64,000 nt of DNA from Gliomastix tumulicola (taxonomy: Eukaryota; Ascomycota; Sordariomycetes; Hypocreales; Bionectriaceae), in assembly GCA_001599755.1 (NCBI GenBank), contig BCHX01000004.1, positions 5,022,001-5,086,000 of the forward strand. The letters run 5' to 3'. Position 1 is the first letter of the stretch, and each line of letters begins with the position of its first letter. Both the position numbers and the translations under genes were made by a program. The notes under the pieces were generated by a model. That model did not search any database, had not been told where the DNA came from, and worked only from the letters and a program-made list of their open reading frames with translations. This document shows positions 32,150 to 43,662 of this stretch, in pieces.

Positions 32150-34402
32150 TCAGACATCTGCGCTATTCTCATCCCGACCCGTGAAGACCTTGTGAAGTCT
32201 CTTGCTGACCGCCTGGCCAATCGTGCGGTCAGATACCGCCCCGTCCTTGTTTGCGCTCTTTTTCACGTTGGCGAGCCTGTCCGGCCCTCCCTCCACCAGC
32301 CCATTGACAAGCTGCGAGACGCTGCCAAACTCGGCCTTCACCCCCCAGGCTATAGGCGCCGTGATGCGAGCAATCTCCTGCAGCAACTTGACGTACGTGT
32401 CGGGCGCGTCCTCCCCCGTCTTCACCTGCCCCGAGTCCATGCAGAAGCCGGCTCCCATCGTCGCCTCGTCGCGTTGCTTCCTGTACGGGATCGTCGATAT
32501 GTGCTGCGTCAGCGCGACGATCCACTGCGCTGTCTCGAGGCCGAGGTTGGTGTGGTGGATGAGCACGTCGTGCATGACCTGCAGATGCAGCAGGGCGTCC
32601 TCGATGAGGTCTTCAGACACGTATTCGGACGCGGTAGGCGCTGTGTTCTTCCTCCTACGGTTCGCAGCAGTAGATGACGAAGCGGCTGATGATGATGTCG
32701 ACGCGGATTCCTGGGCTCGGACGCCCGAGGTGAACTGGCGGTTGCGCTTGCTTCGATTCTTGCGAAACCAGCCCGTCATGCCCTCGATAAGATAGATGGT
32801 GTGGTGATTGGGGAACGCCGTGCTCACTTTAGCAACGTGGTCGTCTAGCTCCTCACTAAGTGCAATCTCGACAAATTTGTCTGCCCTCAGAACAACGGCC
32901 ACATGTTTTTCCTCTTCAATCCGTCGAGGGACAGGTTCCCAGCGGCCCATATCCTCGTTGAACTCGCTGGTCACCTTCCTCCGCCACTTGATCACCCCCT
33001 CGACAGGGCTAGCCCAGTTAGTAGACTGGACGTCCAACGGCTCCAGAAAGGTTTCGACCTGTGTTCTGAGCTCCGCATGGAGACTGTCGGCCATATCGAC
33101 CAGCATTTCTGGCGTGGATATCTTCTTGTCGGTGCGCACCTTGTTGACCTCCGCCAGGGCGGCTGCCTGTGCCTTCTCCCGCGCCTTTTCCTCCTTGTCC
33201 TTCTCGCGCTGGATCCGCTTCTTCTCCTTCTCGGCTTCTTTGGCAGCGGCCTTGGTCTCGTGTTCTCTTGCTCTTTCTCCCGTCGACTTTTTCGGCTGTG
33301 TGGGTTTCGATCGATTCTTTGACGGGATGACATCGCTGCGGGATCTCGACAAAGCCGTCCGTTCTCGCGCCTTGCCGCGCCTTGCGGTCAATTTATTCAG
33401 ATCAGGCAGGTCGTCATCCGATGTCCCGTCATCGCCGAAGCCCGCATCGGAGCTGGATTCGATGTCGATCACGGTCGATCGACCTGTGCGACCAGACGTT
33501 GCCACCGGCTGCACGTGTGTCTCGGTGCTGACCTCGGGCGCGGAACTGGATATGGGGTCCCATTCTTGCCGTTGGCGTTGGCTGACTGGCGGTCTTGGTT
33601 GTCGAGGCGAGCTGTCGAAAACATCGGGGCGAGATGGACGGAATTGCAGCTGAGGCCCGGCATCTTGAGTCGGAGGCGTGCTGTCGAAGGGGTTTGGGCT
33701 GTGGGTTCGAGGCAGTGCGTCGGCAGCTGGCCGCGGCGCAGGCGTGCTGTCGAAAGGATTGGGGCTGCTGTCGCGGAGCTGCTGTCCACTTGGTGGTCTG
33801 GGAGCGGTTGCAGCGGGGCAGGCTGGTGAGCTTGCGAAGGGGTCGGGGCTGGTCAGGTCCATAGGGGCCGCTCGCTTGGGAGCACTACATCTTGGTTTGG
33901 CGGGGGAGCTCGTGAGGCTCATTGTCGGGGCCTTGGAGGGGGGAGGCGGATCGGCAATTCGAGGGGAAGGCGAGAGGCGGCGACGTTTATTGCCTGAGCT
34001 TTCGGCCAGCGTCCGGTTGTCGAGGTCGACGCTCGTGTCGAAATCATCTGAGAATATCTCAAACTCGGCGGATAGTGGGACTCCGCTTGTTCCTGCTTGC
34101 CGGCGACCCGTGACAGTTGTGCTTCCTCGATTGTGGGTGTCGGTGATGCGTGGCACTGCCGGGGCAACATCTTTCCTTAACAGAGCAGGGACCGGGGGGG
34201 ACGAAGCGAAGGGGTCATCTAGATCGCCAGTCGAGTTGAATTCGCTCGCAAAGGCATCCAGGTCGAAAGACTGGCTGGCTTCGGGGGCACGGCTCTGGGA
34301 GCCATGGCTGGTGGCGGTTGGCTGTCGTGCTGGTGGTCGAGGAGGGGCGACACCCAATGGTATAGGACTAGAGGAGATCAGATCAATGACAGCGTGTGTC
34401 AT
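32150..34402 (-). CDS. EME1: EME1/Mms4-type regulatory subunit of the Mus81 structure-specific endonuclease
   Basis: EME1 pairs with Mus81 to cleave Holliday junctions, flaps and stalled forks. This single-exon protein has 750 residues. Residues 1 to about 370 are disordered and rich in SP/TP sites, with five PFxSxP-type repeats and two SUMO-interaction-like motifs (VIDLISSS near residue 5 and VIDIESSSD further on). A charged Lys/Glu helix lies at about 375-415 (EAEKEKKRIQREKDKEEK). The C-terminal half is an ERCC4-like nuclease fold, recognised from WRRKVTSEFNEDMGRWEPVP, VVLRADKFVEIALSEEL, HTIYLIEGMTGWFRK and a helix-hairpin-helix-like end (SDRTIGQAVSKRLHKVFTGR). The catalytic GDxnERKxxxD motif of Mus81/XPF is absent, as expected for the non-catalytic partner. 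A single ACGCGT box lies 169 bp upstream of the start codon. Confidence 0.9.
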   Translation of the reverse strand: MTHAVIDLISSSPIPLGVAPPRPPARQPTATSHGSQSRAPEASQSFDLDAFASEFNSTGDLDDPFASSPPVPALLRKDVAPAVPRITDTHNRGSTTVTGRRQAGTSGVPLSAEFEIFSDDFDTSVDLDNRTLAESSGNKRRRLSPSPRIADPPPPSKAPTMSLTSSPAKPRCSAPKRAAPMDLTSPDPFASSPACPAATAPRPPSGQQLRDSSPNPFDSTPAPRPAADALPRTHSPNPFDSTPPTQDAGPQLQFRPSRPDVFDSSPRQPRPPVSQRQRQEWDPISSSAPEVSTETHVQPVATSGRTGRSTVIDIESSSDAGFGDDGTSDDDLPDLNKLTARRGKARERTALSRSRSDVIPSKNRSKPTQPKKSTGERAREHETKAAAKEAEKEKKRIQREKDKEEKAREKAQAAALAEVNKVRTDKKISTPEMLVDMADSLHAELRTQVETFLEPLDVQSTNWASPVEGVIKWRRKVTSEFNEDMGRWEPVPRRIEEEKHVAVVLRADKFVEIALSEELDDHVAKVSTAFPNHHTIYLIEGMTGWFRKNRSKRNRQFTSGVRAQESASTSSSAASSSTAANRRRKNTAPTASEYVSEDLIEDALLHLQVMHDVLIHHTNLGLETAQWIVALTQHISTIPYRKQRDEATMGAGFCMDSGQVKTGEDAPDTYVKLLQEIARITAPIAWGVKAEFGSVSQLVNGLVEGGPDRLANVKKSANKDGAVSDRTIGQAVSKRLHKVFTGRDENSADV

Positions 34403-35489
34403 TTTGCCGAGCAGGTGAAGGCCCTTGTGGAGGTGCCTTCGTCCTTGCAGGCTCCCAAGCCTAGCGATGTGACATGCGGTACGGGCCGAGGGTGTGATGG
34501 GCGGTTTTGCTGTTTACGAAGAATCTCGGGAAGTTGGTGCACGTTGACTTGAAAGAATGTGGGGCAGAAGACGCGTCCACAAGAACACGCAGCCTCGCGA
34601 AGTCACGTGGTATCATTTCACTCCCATCAACGAGTACCTAAGGCACCGGTCGAAGATGGCAGTCCAGCTTCCCCTAATTGCAATTTCCGTGCAGTTTGAG
34701 TTCATTTCACCCTTGGCAACTGCTATCATCGCACCCAAATCATCAAAATTCACTAGGCAGGATTAAGGGAGAGACAGGAAACTCCCGTCGCGTCGTCCAG
34801 TCTCGTGGTGATATTGGGCGTACCCTATACTAACATCGGCCCATATCCCAACTTACATCTAATCTTTGGGCTGCAAGTTTTGAATGCAGCGAAGTCGGTT
34901 TCTCAGTCGAACGAGACGATCCTATAGCGGGTGTGAAGACGAGAATTCGGATTCAGTTGCTATTTTTATTCGTATCGATGTCTGACGTCCTTGGACCTTA
35001 GCCAAACCTTCGTCTTTTTCCAGTTTAGCAGCGTGTGAACGCGCGTATCTGCCTCCCACTTCGTGTCTTTCTGGATCCAACATGCAGCTAACCTGCCGAG
35101 AATCCGACCTGAGGAGGCCTCTCGACAACGACAAGGTGACGACATGAACCAGACATCCAACGGTGAGGCTCAATGTATGCGCCGTTTCGCCGTGATGCGG
35201 GAATAGCCACGGGCCGAGCAAAAGTCAAAGATCAATCGTCACTGGAAATAGCGGCATGTCTGGCTGTCTCGGCATTTCGTACGACGAAAGGTTTACGTCA
35301 GGCTTGACGCTCCCTCTGACGTCTGATGATGTCGAGGAGTCCACAAGATAGGGAGGGCATTTGGATGCGTATAAGAAGCAAGATGCAGCCATGGCGTTCA
35401 TCCAGACTTCTAGTATGCTTCAACATTCATCCTCGTATACAAACCTACCATAACGAAGTATAACTTGTGAGATATCAACATCGCCAAAA
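34403..35489. other. Divergent intergenic region, EME1 / CipC-like gene
   Basis: Holds the promoters of both genes. An ACGCGT hexamer (34571-34576) matches the MluI cell-cycle box bound by MBF; the same hexamer occurs elsewhere in this GC-rich window, so it is weak evidence. No gene is seen. Confidence 0.45.
34571..34576. promoter_or_regulatory. Possible MCB (ACGCGT) element upstream of EME1
   Basis: A palindromic ACGCGT hexamer lies 169 bp before the EME1 start. In yeasts MBF uses this element for G1/S expression of DNA replication and repair genes. Chance occurrence is quite possible. Confidence 0.3.
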
Positions 35490-36056
35490 ATGTTCGGCTT
35501 TGGTGAGCAAACCCGCATCTTCACTGCCCCACGTGATTTGTGGCAGCTACTTACAGCACCTACCCAGACGAGGCACGCAAGGAGCGAGACGACATGTACG
35601 ATGACAACCACCAGGCTAAGTTCGGACACGAGGCTCTGGCTGGCGGCATTGCCTTCGAGGCCATGAGGAAGTGGGAGGACAGCCAGAGGAAGAAGGGTAA
35701 GAATGCTGAATCCCGCGTCGTCATCCTGTCTCCGTTTCTGGCAGAAACGACGAGGACTCTGAACTGACAGGTCGCAGGCGTGGCTGTCAACCATGGCATG
35801 GCTAAGGATGTCCTCATGGGCTTTGCCGGCGCTGAGGCGGACAAATGGGCCGAGACCAAGGGCATGGATAAGGTCAGCCAGGAGCGCGCCAAGCACCAGG
35901 CCAAGGAGCAGGCTGAGCATCTGTACGATGAGCAGTACGGCAACTCCGATCAGTATGACCCGTGAGTCTCGCGCTCTTCGTGGCTACTAGGTAGAGATTG
36001 TACTGACTGTTCATCAAAGTAACCAATCCAGCCGACACCACACCATGGACTTTTAG
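35490..36056 (+). CDS. CipC-like small protein (DUF3759)
   Basis: CipC-type proteins are small, abundant, stress-linked proteins of ascomycetes with no known biochemical activity. Four exons are inferred: 35490-35502, 35547-35696, 35778-35961 and 36020-36056, giving 127 residues. The first exon is only 13 bp (MFGF plus one base). Family features are FGHEALAGGIAFEAMRKWED and VLMGFAGAEADKWAETKG, followed by an ERAKHQAKEQAEHLYDEQYG helix. The last intron (GTGAGT donor at 35962, CTGAC branch region) is chosen because splicing turns the end into YDPNQSSRHHTMDF, resembling the family C-terminus; if it is retained the protein stops at once as YDP at 35965. Introns of 44, 81 and 58 bp are normal for the group. 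No signal peptide is present. Confidence 0.87.
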
Positions 36057-38216
36057 GTGGCGACAGGAGAAAGGGACGGGAGAGGTGTTCGCCATGACGA
36101 TGGAAGACTGTGCCATTTGGGGTTGCTTCTGTAGGTTCATAGCCATCTGAATACACCTCTCGATTATGCTCAATGCTACAGACTGTTTTGCGACGATGGT
36201 TGACGGGACGCGCTCATGCATGAAGTCGCCTGTGCCAGGGCTGTACCAGTACTTTGTATCCCGTCATCTGAATATGGCTGCACGCGTAGCTGTACTTGGC
36301 CGCCGTCACAGGGTCGTTTCAATGAAGGGGCGACGTGTGGGGGGTCCGTGGACGGGGACCAAAGAGCCGGAACAACGTGAGACAATCGCTGCGGCTTCGA
36401 TTTGGGGTCTTCTGCGTACTATCGCAGCTAGCGCCTGGAGGAATGGATGACCAATAGCCGATCATGCATCCTGCGAGCCTGGCACCAAGAACGTGTCGGA
36501 AAGAGAGCACTTGCTAGGAGCAGACGAGACGAGACGAGGTGGATGGGTAAGTGGGCAACGACGCCCAGCCCAGAGGCCGAATGTCGCACAATCAGCAGCT
36601 GAAGCCGAGACCGACGCCATCTGAGAGCTGCAGCGTTGTCTGGGCAAGGCCTCGAGTCTTGGGGTCTTACAGTATTATCACCTTCTAGCGCCGGGGAGCT
36701 TGGGCGCTAGCAGGTCATGGTGCTCCCCATCAGCCATTTGTGCCCCTGAGCGTCTGCTGTCGGTGCAGCTGCACACTGCGCGCGCGTTGCGGCCGCCCCC
36801 CACACCACCACACCAGGAACCGCTGGATGGGTGGTGGTGGCTGGGAGGAAGGCCGAACGTGGGCGAGGAGGGATGCACGGGCTGCGCACTGGTCATGGCC
36901 CCTCGGGTTGCGACTCTGGCCCGTGGAAGACGTCAAGCTGCAGCTGTGCTCACCTCGCTCGCATGTGCAACCCCTGCGCTGCCCGGCCATAGGACAGACG
37001 ACGCCCTCTGTCCGCATCGCCAGCCCGCATCATGAGTCAAAAAGGGGCAGATCGAGCTGGCGAGTGGTGGGTCGAGTAGCACCTGCAGAGCCCAGAGTCG
37101 AGATGTGTGATGGCGACCTGGAGCGCCTCCTCTCTGGCGGTTGGCTGCTGGTGATTGATTGATTGATTGGATTGGCAATCGCCCAGGCTTAATAATCCTT
37201 AGCGGCCCTGCCGGCAGTTGGAGGCCCTGCATGCAGCGACAGACCGGCCGTCAAAGACAAGCAGCGTCGTATTGAACTACTGATTAATTACTAGTAGTTC
37301 ATGGCTGTCTGTCGGCGACATTCTGTGCCTGTTCGTGACGGGAATTTGGGAGAACTGAGCGATTTGGCGCTAACAGCCTCAGGCCTCTTCGCGATGGTGA
37401 ACCCCTGGCGTGGGTTGGCGCCCGTGATTAGGGGGGTACATCCACAGCGCTGCTATCCCCACAGCATGTGCATGATTCCCAGGTACCCTTCTATCGTGAG
37501 CCCACCTTTGACCCCTGGATTCTGTCCCGTTCCTTATTTTTTTTCTTCCTCGCAAGGGCCTCCTCTGCCTCCTCGCCTTCGTCCCAACTCCCTAAAGCCG
37601 CCCGCTCTCTTCTTTTCTTCTCGACTCCCTCACTCCTCTCGTTCGCCTCGTGGACAGGCTCCCGCATCTCCCTCGTTCAATTCTCACCTGCCGCCTCGTT
37701 TGCGTGTCGTGGATGCACGTCGTTCGCTGCCAGTCCCTCATCGACGCGTGTTTAATTAAAGCACCCCACACACCTTTCGACCATCTCCATAGACACCCTC
37801 CTCTGTGAGGTTCCGCGCGCCCATCACACCCTGTCTCGTCTCAGGAGAGCGAGAAAGAGGAAAGGTCTGTTCACGCCAGCAAAGTCCGCTTTTTTTTCTT
37901 TCCTGTAGTCTTTTCCCCTAACCCTGAAATCCTAGTCTCAGAAACTTGGTCATCTCTGTCTCCCGCGATCAAGGCCTGGGTCCTGCACTTGGAGAGAAGC
38001 ACGACACGAGCGACGACTGATTGGCATACTGCCTATGAAGGCTTGACGACTCGATAGACCCTCCCTCGCGGGGCGCCTCCAACTTCCAGCGCACAGCAAC
38101 ATTCCTGTCCCTCGTTCCCTTCTCCCACTCCCAACGTGACGGACGGGCAGACGGACGGACGACGACCGAGGCTCCTCGATTCTTGTGCGCGCGATCGCGT
38201 GCCGTCACCGCCCACC
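36057..38216. other. Intergenic and leader region upstream of the kinesin gene
   Basis: No gene is seen in the first 1.2 kb. The last 700 bp (about 37500-38216) are pyrimidine-rich and probably form a long leader. A (GATT)n run lies near 37153-37170. An ACGCGT hexamer occurs at about 37743. Confidence 0.5.
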
Positions 38217-41200
38217 ATGACGACAAATTCGCGACCAGACTCGCCCTCAAACATCCAGAGGCCCCCCAGTGCCATCGCCAGGCCGGCAAACAGGAGCAGC
38301 AGCCGGCTCAGCATGTCCGGCGGCGTCAAAGCTGGCACTGGCAGTCGCGCCTCTGATGAAGACAGCCGGACGGCCGTCAAAGTCGGTACGTTTTGCCGAT
38401 CTTGTTCTGCAGTGAGAATTCCACCGACTGACCTTCCGTCCCGATAGCTGTTCGCGTTCGACCTCCCCTGAACCCGAACGATCCTGGCTATGACTTGATC
38501 CCCCAGCGATTCCAGCGATCGATGGTCCAGAACATTTCAGACACAAGCCTGGCCATCGACTCCCCCACTGGGCGCAAGCTCTTCGTGTTTGACCGAGTTT
38601 TCAGCCCTGAGGTTATGCAGGATGGGATTTGGGAGTATCTCAACGAGTCCATCAACGCCTTTACGCAGGGCTACAATGTTTCCCTGCTTGCCTACGGCCA
38701 GTCTGGTGCTGGTAAATCGTACACCATGGGCACGTCTGGACCATCCGAGCAGTACGATGAAGACATGATGGGTATGTGTTCCTAGCCTTCGCGTCTCGGT
38801 ATTATTTGCTAATATGGTTTTTTGCCTTGTAGGTGTCATCCCTCGCGCTGCAAAGGCACTCTTCGAGAAGCTCGATGTCCCTCGCGGCGGCTCGACTAAG
38901 GCCTCAAATCGAAACTCCATGTCCCACCTGAGAACGCCTCGAGGCTACGGACAGACAACTCCCCTAGGTGACCAAAATTGGTCTCTCAAGGCCACTTATG
39001 TCGAGATCTATAACGAGCAGCTGCGCGATCTCCTGGCCCAGGACTCGACGACATACGGCGGCGAGCGGAGCAACGTTGCTATCCGCGAGGACGTCAAGGG
39101 GAACATCATCCTCACAGGCCTTCACCAGGTCGACATCACATCGGTGGAGGACCTCATGAACGCGCTTAACCACGGCTCGGCGATCCGCCAAACAGACTCG
39201 ACGGCAATCAATGCCAAGTCATCTCGATCCCACGCCGTCTTCTCCCTGAATCTCGTGCAGCGCAAGAACAAGGCTCCCACGTCAGCCGCAGAGAAGCGTT
39301 TTTCAGTGCCTTTGGAGGCGATGTCCGGATCTGAAGTTGCGATAACGACCGACAGCAAGCTCCATTTCGTCGATTTGGCCGGAAGCGAGCGGCTCAAGAA
39401 CACCGGCGCGCACGGCGAGAGGGCCAGGGAGGGAATCTCGATCAACGCTGGTCTTGCTTCCCTCGGCAAGGTCATCAGCCAGCTGTCGTCTCGGCAGCCC
39501 GGAGCCCACGTGTCCTACCGTGATTCCAAGCTCACACGACTGCTTCAGGATTCGCTGGGTGGCAATGCTATTACTTACATGATTGCTTGCGTCACGCCGG
39601 CCGAGTTCCACCTCAGCGAGACGCTCAACACTGTTCAGTACGCCCAGCGCGCCCGGGCAATTCAGTCCAAGCCGAGGATTCAGCAGGTCGAGGAGGGAGA
39701 CAAGCAGGCCATCATTGACCGTCTCAAGGCCGAAGTGGCTTTCCTCCGAGACCAGATCAGCAACAGCTCCCACAACGGCGAGAGCCCTCGACGACTGGGT
39801 GTGGGTTCCAACGACAAGTCCGACCGCCAGACCGAGCGGGAGTCCGAGCTCCAGAATCAGCTGCTCGACACCCAGGAGAACTATACCGCTCTGAGCCAGC
39901 GCCACGCGAAGCTCATCTCTGAGATGGCCAGGGCCCGCGAGAAGGAGAACACTGGTGACATGCCCATCATGGATGAGTTCGGCGCCAGTGCGACCGACCG
40001 CCTCAACCGTTCCAACTCGTTCGCTCAGGCCGTGGAGCAGGTCGTGCTCGAGTACGAGAAGACGATTCAGTCCCTGGAGCAGTCCCTGTCCAGCACCCGC
40101 AGCAACCTCTCGAATGCCGAGTCAAGTCTTCTCGAGAAGGAGACGCGATGCGCCTACGCCGAAACCATCAACACTCAGCTGACGGCTCGACTTACGAAGC
40201 TCATGGATCGCGAGGCCAGCACCGAGAACTATCTGCACGACCTCGAGACGAAGCTGGACGGCCACACGAGCGGCGAGGAGAAGAATGCCACCATCATCAT
40301 GGAGCTGCGCAAGGAGATCGCGCGCGTGCGAGAGAATGAGGCATCCTGCGAAGAGTACATCTCCACGCTCGAAGAACACCTCGCCAAGTCTGACCAAGAC
40401 ACGGAACTCATGCAGCGAGAGATCGATCGTCTCGAGGAGGTTGTTGAGCGCCAGCGAAGCCTTGGCAAGCTGGACTCTCTCCTGCACGACCTCGACAACG
40501 TCAACGAGGCCAAGCAGCCCGAGCCCGAGCAGCGGGAGCCGACCACCAACGGTGTAAGCCGTCGTCGTAGTAGCACCACTGGCCACTCCAGGGCGCAGTC
40601 GCACGTCAGCCGACACAGCGGGATTGAGGATCCCATTCCTGAGGACGAGGTTTACACGGGCGCTCCCGACGCTAGGATCGACACCGTCAAGGAAGAGGCT
40701 GAGGAAAGTTCTGGTGTCGCGACGGACAACGCCCAGACCAACGCAGACAACCAAAGCTCTGCCCAGTCCAAGTATGTTGCTGATAAGCTCGAGAGTGTCA
40801 CCCAGGAGCTCATCGGCCTGCGCGTCGAGCACGAGACCACCATTAACGAGTACGACCTCCTGCACGCCAAGTATGAGGAAGCCATGCGCCGCGTGGCTGA
40901 GCTCCAAGACACCGTGGACGAGGTCCGCCACAGCAAGCCACACCCGCGCGACTCTATCTTGTCGGCAGTGAATGGTCGCCCCGACTCTTTTTTAGTGGAA
41001 ACGACGAGGAGCGATTCCAAGCATGGGCTTCGGTCATCGGCTTCGCGATCGCTCTCCTCGGAGTTATCATCTGCTATGGACTCGCCTGTTACCGCGGGCA
41101 CGTCCAATGGTGATATCACCGACGAGGACGAGACTGCTACGACCAAGCCCGGTGTGTCTACTGAGGATCTCACCGCCCAGCCTTCCCGATCGTCATCAGT

Positions 41201-43662
41201 GTATGATGAAGAGGAGGTCAAGGATCACTTTGAGGCTGAATTGGTCCGACTCAAGGCATTGGCCGACGAGAGAGAGGTCTCGGAGAGGGAGCTTGCTGGC
41301 AGGTATGCGGAGCTTCAGTTCAAGCATGCCGAGACGCTCGAGATGGTTGAGGATCTCAAGACCGAAGTCTCGAAGGCCAGAGTCATCGAGGCGGGCTCCC
41401 CCCGAACGAGCACGCCCATCATCCGCCGCAAGTCGAGCCAGAACCTTCTCATGGATCGCGCGCACCGATCTTTCGCTTCCCTCCGCAACATCGCTGCCGA
41501 CAATTTCTCAGAGAACCCTGACACGATGCAGAACTTCGAGGTCAACATCAACGCAGCTATGCACGAGCTGCATTCCCGCACTGAGCGTATCCAGGAGCTC
41601 GAGGCTGACGTTGCTGCGGCCAAGAAGGAAATGGAGACCAAGATGACTATCATTTCTGGCCTAACGCGGGAGCGTTCCAGTTTGCAGGCCAGCCCCATGG
41701 ACATGTCGATGGTTGCCAATCTCCGAGAGAGGCTCGAGCAGAGCGAGGAGCAGATTATGTCTCTGCGCCACGCGCATGCTGCCCGCGAGGAGGAGCTCAC
41801 CGCCGAGATCGATGCCCTGCGCAAGGCTGTATCGGAGTCTAAGGCTGTGGACACTCCCAAGGCCTCCGAGACGACTAGTGACGAGACGCACGCGTCGAGC
41901 AATGAGAAGATTGCACAGCTCGAGGCCGAGCTGTCCAGCTGGGAGACCAAGCATAAGGCTGCCCTTGCGTCTGTGGGCTCTAAGGAGAGCGAGCTGCGTG
42001 CTACTATCGAGGAGCTCGAGGCCCACGTTGCTACTCTCGATGCTAAGCTGTCTGAGACGCAGAGCCCGGCTTCTGCGGATCCGGAGGCCGAACAGAAGCA
42101 GCAGAATCTCCTGCAGTTCCTCCGCAACGAGATTGACGAGTACAAGGCCATTATCAACAGCAACGCCACCAAGGTGGCCGAGCTCGAGACGTCTCACTCC
42201 AAGGCGCTTTCTGATCTGGATGAGATGACGAAGCTGCACGTCACAGTTAAGACTGAACTTGATAGGGTCAATGAGGCTTCTGATGCCGCTTCTAGGGATT
42301 TGGCGGATCAGAAGGCACGGACGTCGAAACTCGAGGAGCAGCTCAGCACCCACGAGGAGACTGCCAAGGCGCATGACTCGGTGATCGAGGAGCTCAAGGC
42401 CACGCACGCCCAGGCGCTCTCTGAGCTTAAGACGCAGGAGCAGAAGGGCTACGAAGAGCAGGTCGAAGTCCTGCTGTCCGAGCAGGCCGACTCCGTCCAG
42501 CGCCTTGAGAAGCAGCTTGCGACGGCTCAAGACGAGCTCGAGAACGTGGCGACTCGGGTTGCCACGTCTCTGGGCGTTTACGTCAGCGTCGACAAGCTTG
42601 ACGAGCACATCAGTGAGCTCATCGCTCGCCAGACCGCAGTGACTGATCAGCATGCGAAGGCGGCGGAGATGGAGTCCCATGTCGCTGAGCTGACCAAGAT
42701 CAACGACACGGTCATGTACGAGCTCGAGTGTGCCAAGGAGGCGCTCGCTGAGCTTGTCCCCGGTGCCCAGAGCTCGATCCTGGGCCAGGTTGAAGCGGTC
42801 AAGGCCAGACTGGCTGATCTGGATGCACGCATTCAGAAGAACAGCCGCTTGATCGAGGAGCTGGAGGAGCAGCTCCAGAACAACTTTGACGAGGCGCAGA
42901 TGACGAGCAACCGCCTCAGCACGCTGCAGAGTGAGCGCAACTCGCAGATCGAGGAGGCGTCGCACGTGCGGTCGAGAATGCAGGCCGAGATGGACGTGAT
43001 CCGGGAGGAGTATGCGTCGTTGCAGGTAAGTCTTCCTATCTGATGATATGATCAACGCCCACCTCTGGAGTGTAAGCTGACCTGTGTATGACCAGGCGAG
43101 ATACGACGAGGCCACGCACAGCGACGCCAAGCGCGACTCGACCTCGGCCGTCCGCAAGAGCGCATCGCACGCCTCTCTGCCGTCACCACCTCCTGCTATT
43201 CCTCTGCCACCTCTGCCGAATGGTGCCACCTCGCCCTCGCCTGGGCCTAGCTCGCCGACCTCGATGCGTCCCGCGAGCAAGGACAACTTCGGCAACACCA
43301 ACATCTCCCAGATCACCGAGGACCAGGAAGCCCGCATCCGCACCATCGAGAAGCACCTGTACGCCGAGCGCCAGCTGACGCAGACGCTGGAGGAGGCCCT
43401 CACCGACCTGGAGAAGCAGTCGAACAAGGTCAAGGCCGACTGCGACGCGTGGAAGAAGCGGGCCAGCGAGCTCGAGGTCGAGATCAAGGACCTCAAGGGC
43501 AAGCAGGTGCCGGAGGCGCACGACAACCGCTGGAGCCTGCAGGCCGTGGAGGAGGAGCGCAAGAAGCGCCAGGCGGCCGAGGCGGCCAAGAAGCAGCTCG
43601 AGGAGCGCATGAACGCGATCAACAAGGGCAAGAAGAAGAAGGGCAGTCTGAACTGCTTCTAG
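38217..43662 (+). CDS. N-terminal-motor kinesin with long coiled coil (possibly kinesin-4/KIF21-like)
   Basis: Microtubule motor of 1750 residues from four exons: 38217-38385, 38448-38771, 38833-43025 and 43096-43662; introns are 62, 61 and 70 bp. A Ser/Pro-rich N-terminus of about 56 residues precedes the motor (about 57-430). The motor shows VAVRVRPPLNPND, the P-loop GQSGAGKS (about residue 140), switch I NAKSSRSHAVF (about 290) and switch II DLAGSERLKNTGAHGERA (about 344), then a neck starting RARAIQSKPRIQ. The rest is mostly coiled coil with short Ser/Thr/Pro breaks, including LQNNFDEAQMTSNRLSTLQ and a last segment of about 110 residues after a Pro-rich break. The protein ends KGKKKKGSLNCF, a polybasic tail with a near-terminal Cys. 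Family placement is tentative, as no class-specific tail domain was recognised. Confidence 0.92.

Noticed and set aside
41661..43631. 656-codon minus-strand open frame opposite the kinesin
   Set aside because: It is antisense to a clear coiled-coil coding region; the Leu/Arg-rich composition is the expected reflection of GAG/CTC codon use.
43651..43662. CaaX prenylation box at the kinesin C-terminus
   Set aside because: The Cys is two residues from the end (NCF), not four, so it does not fit the CaaX rule.
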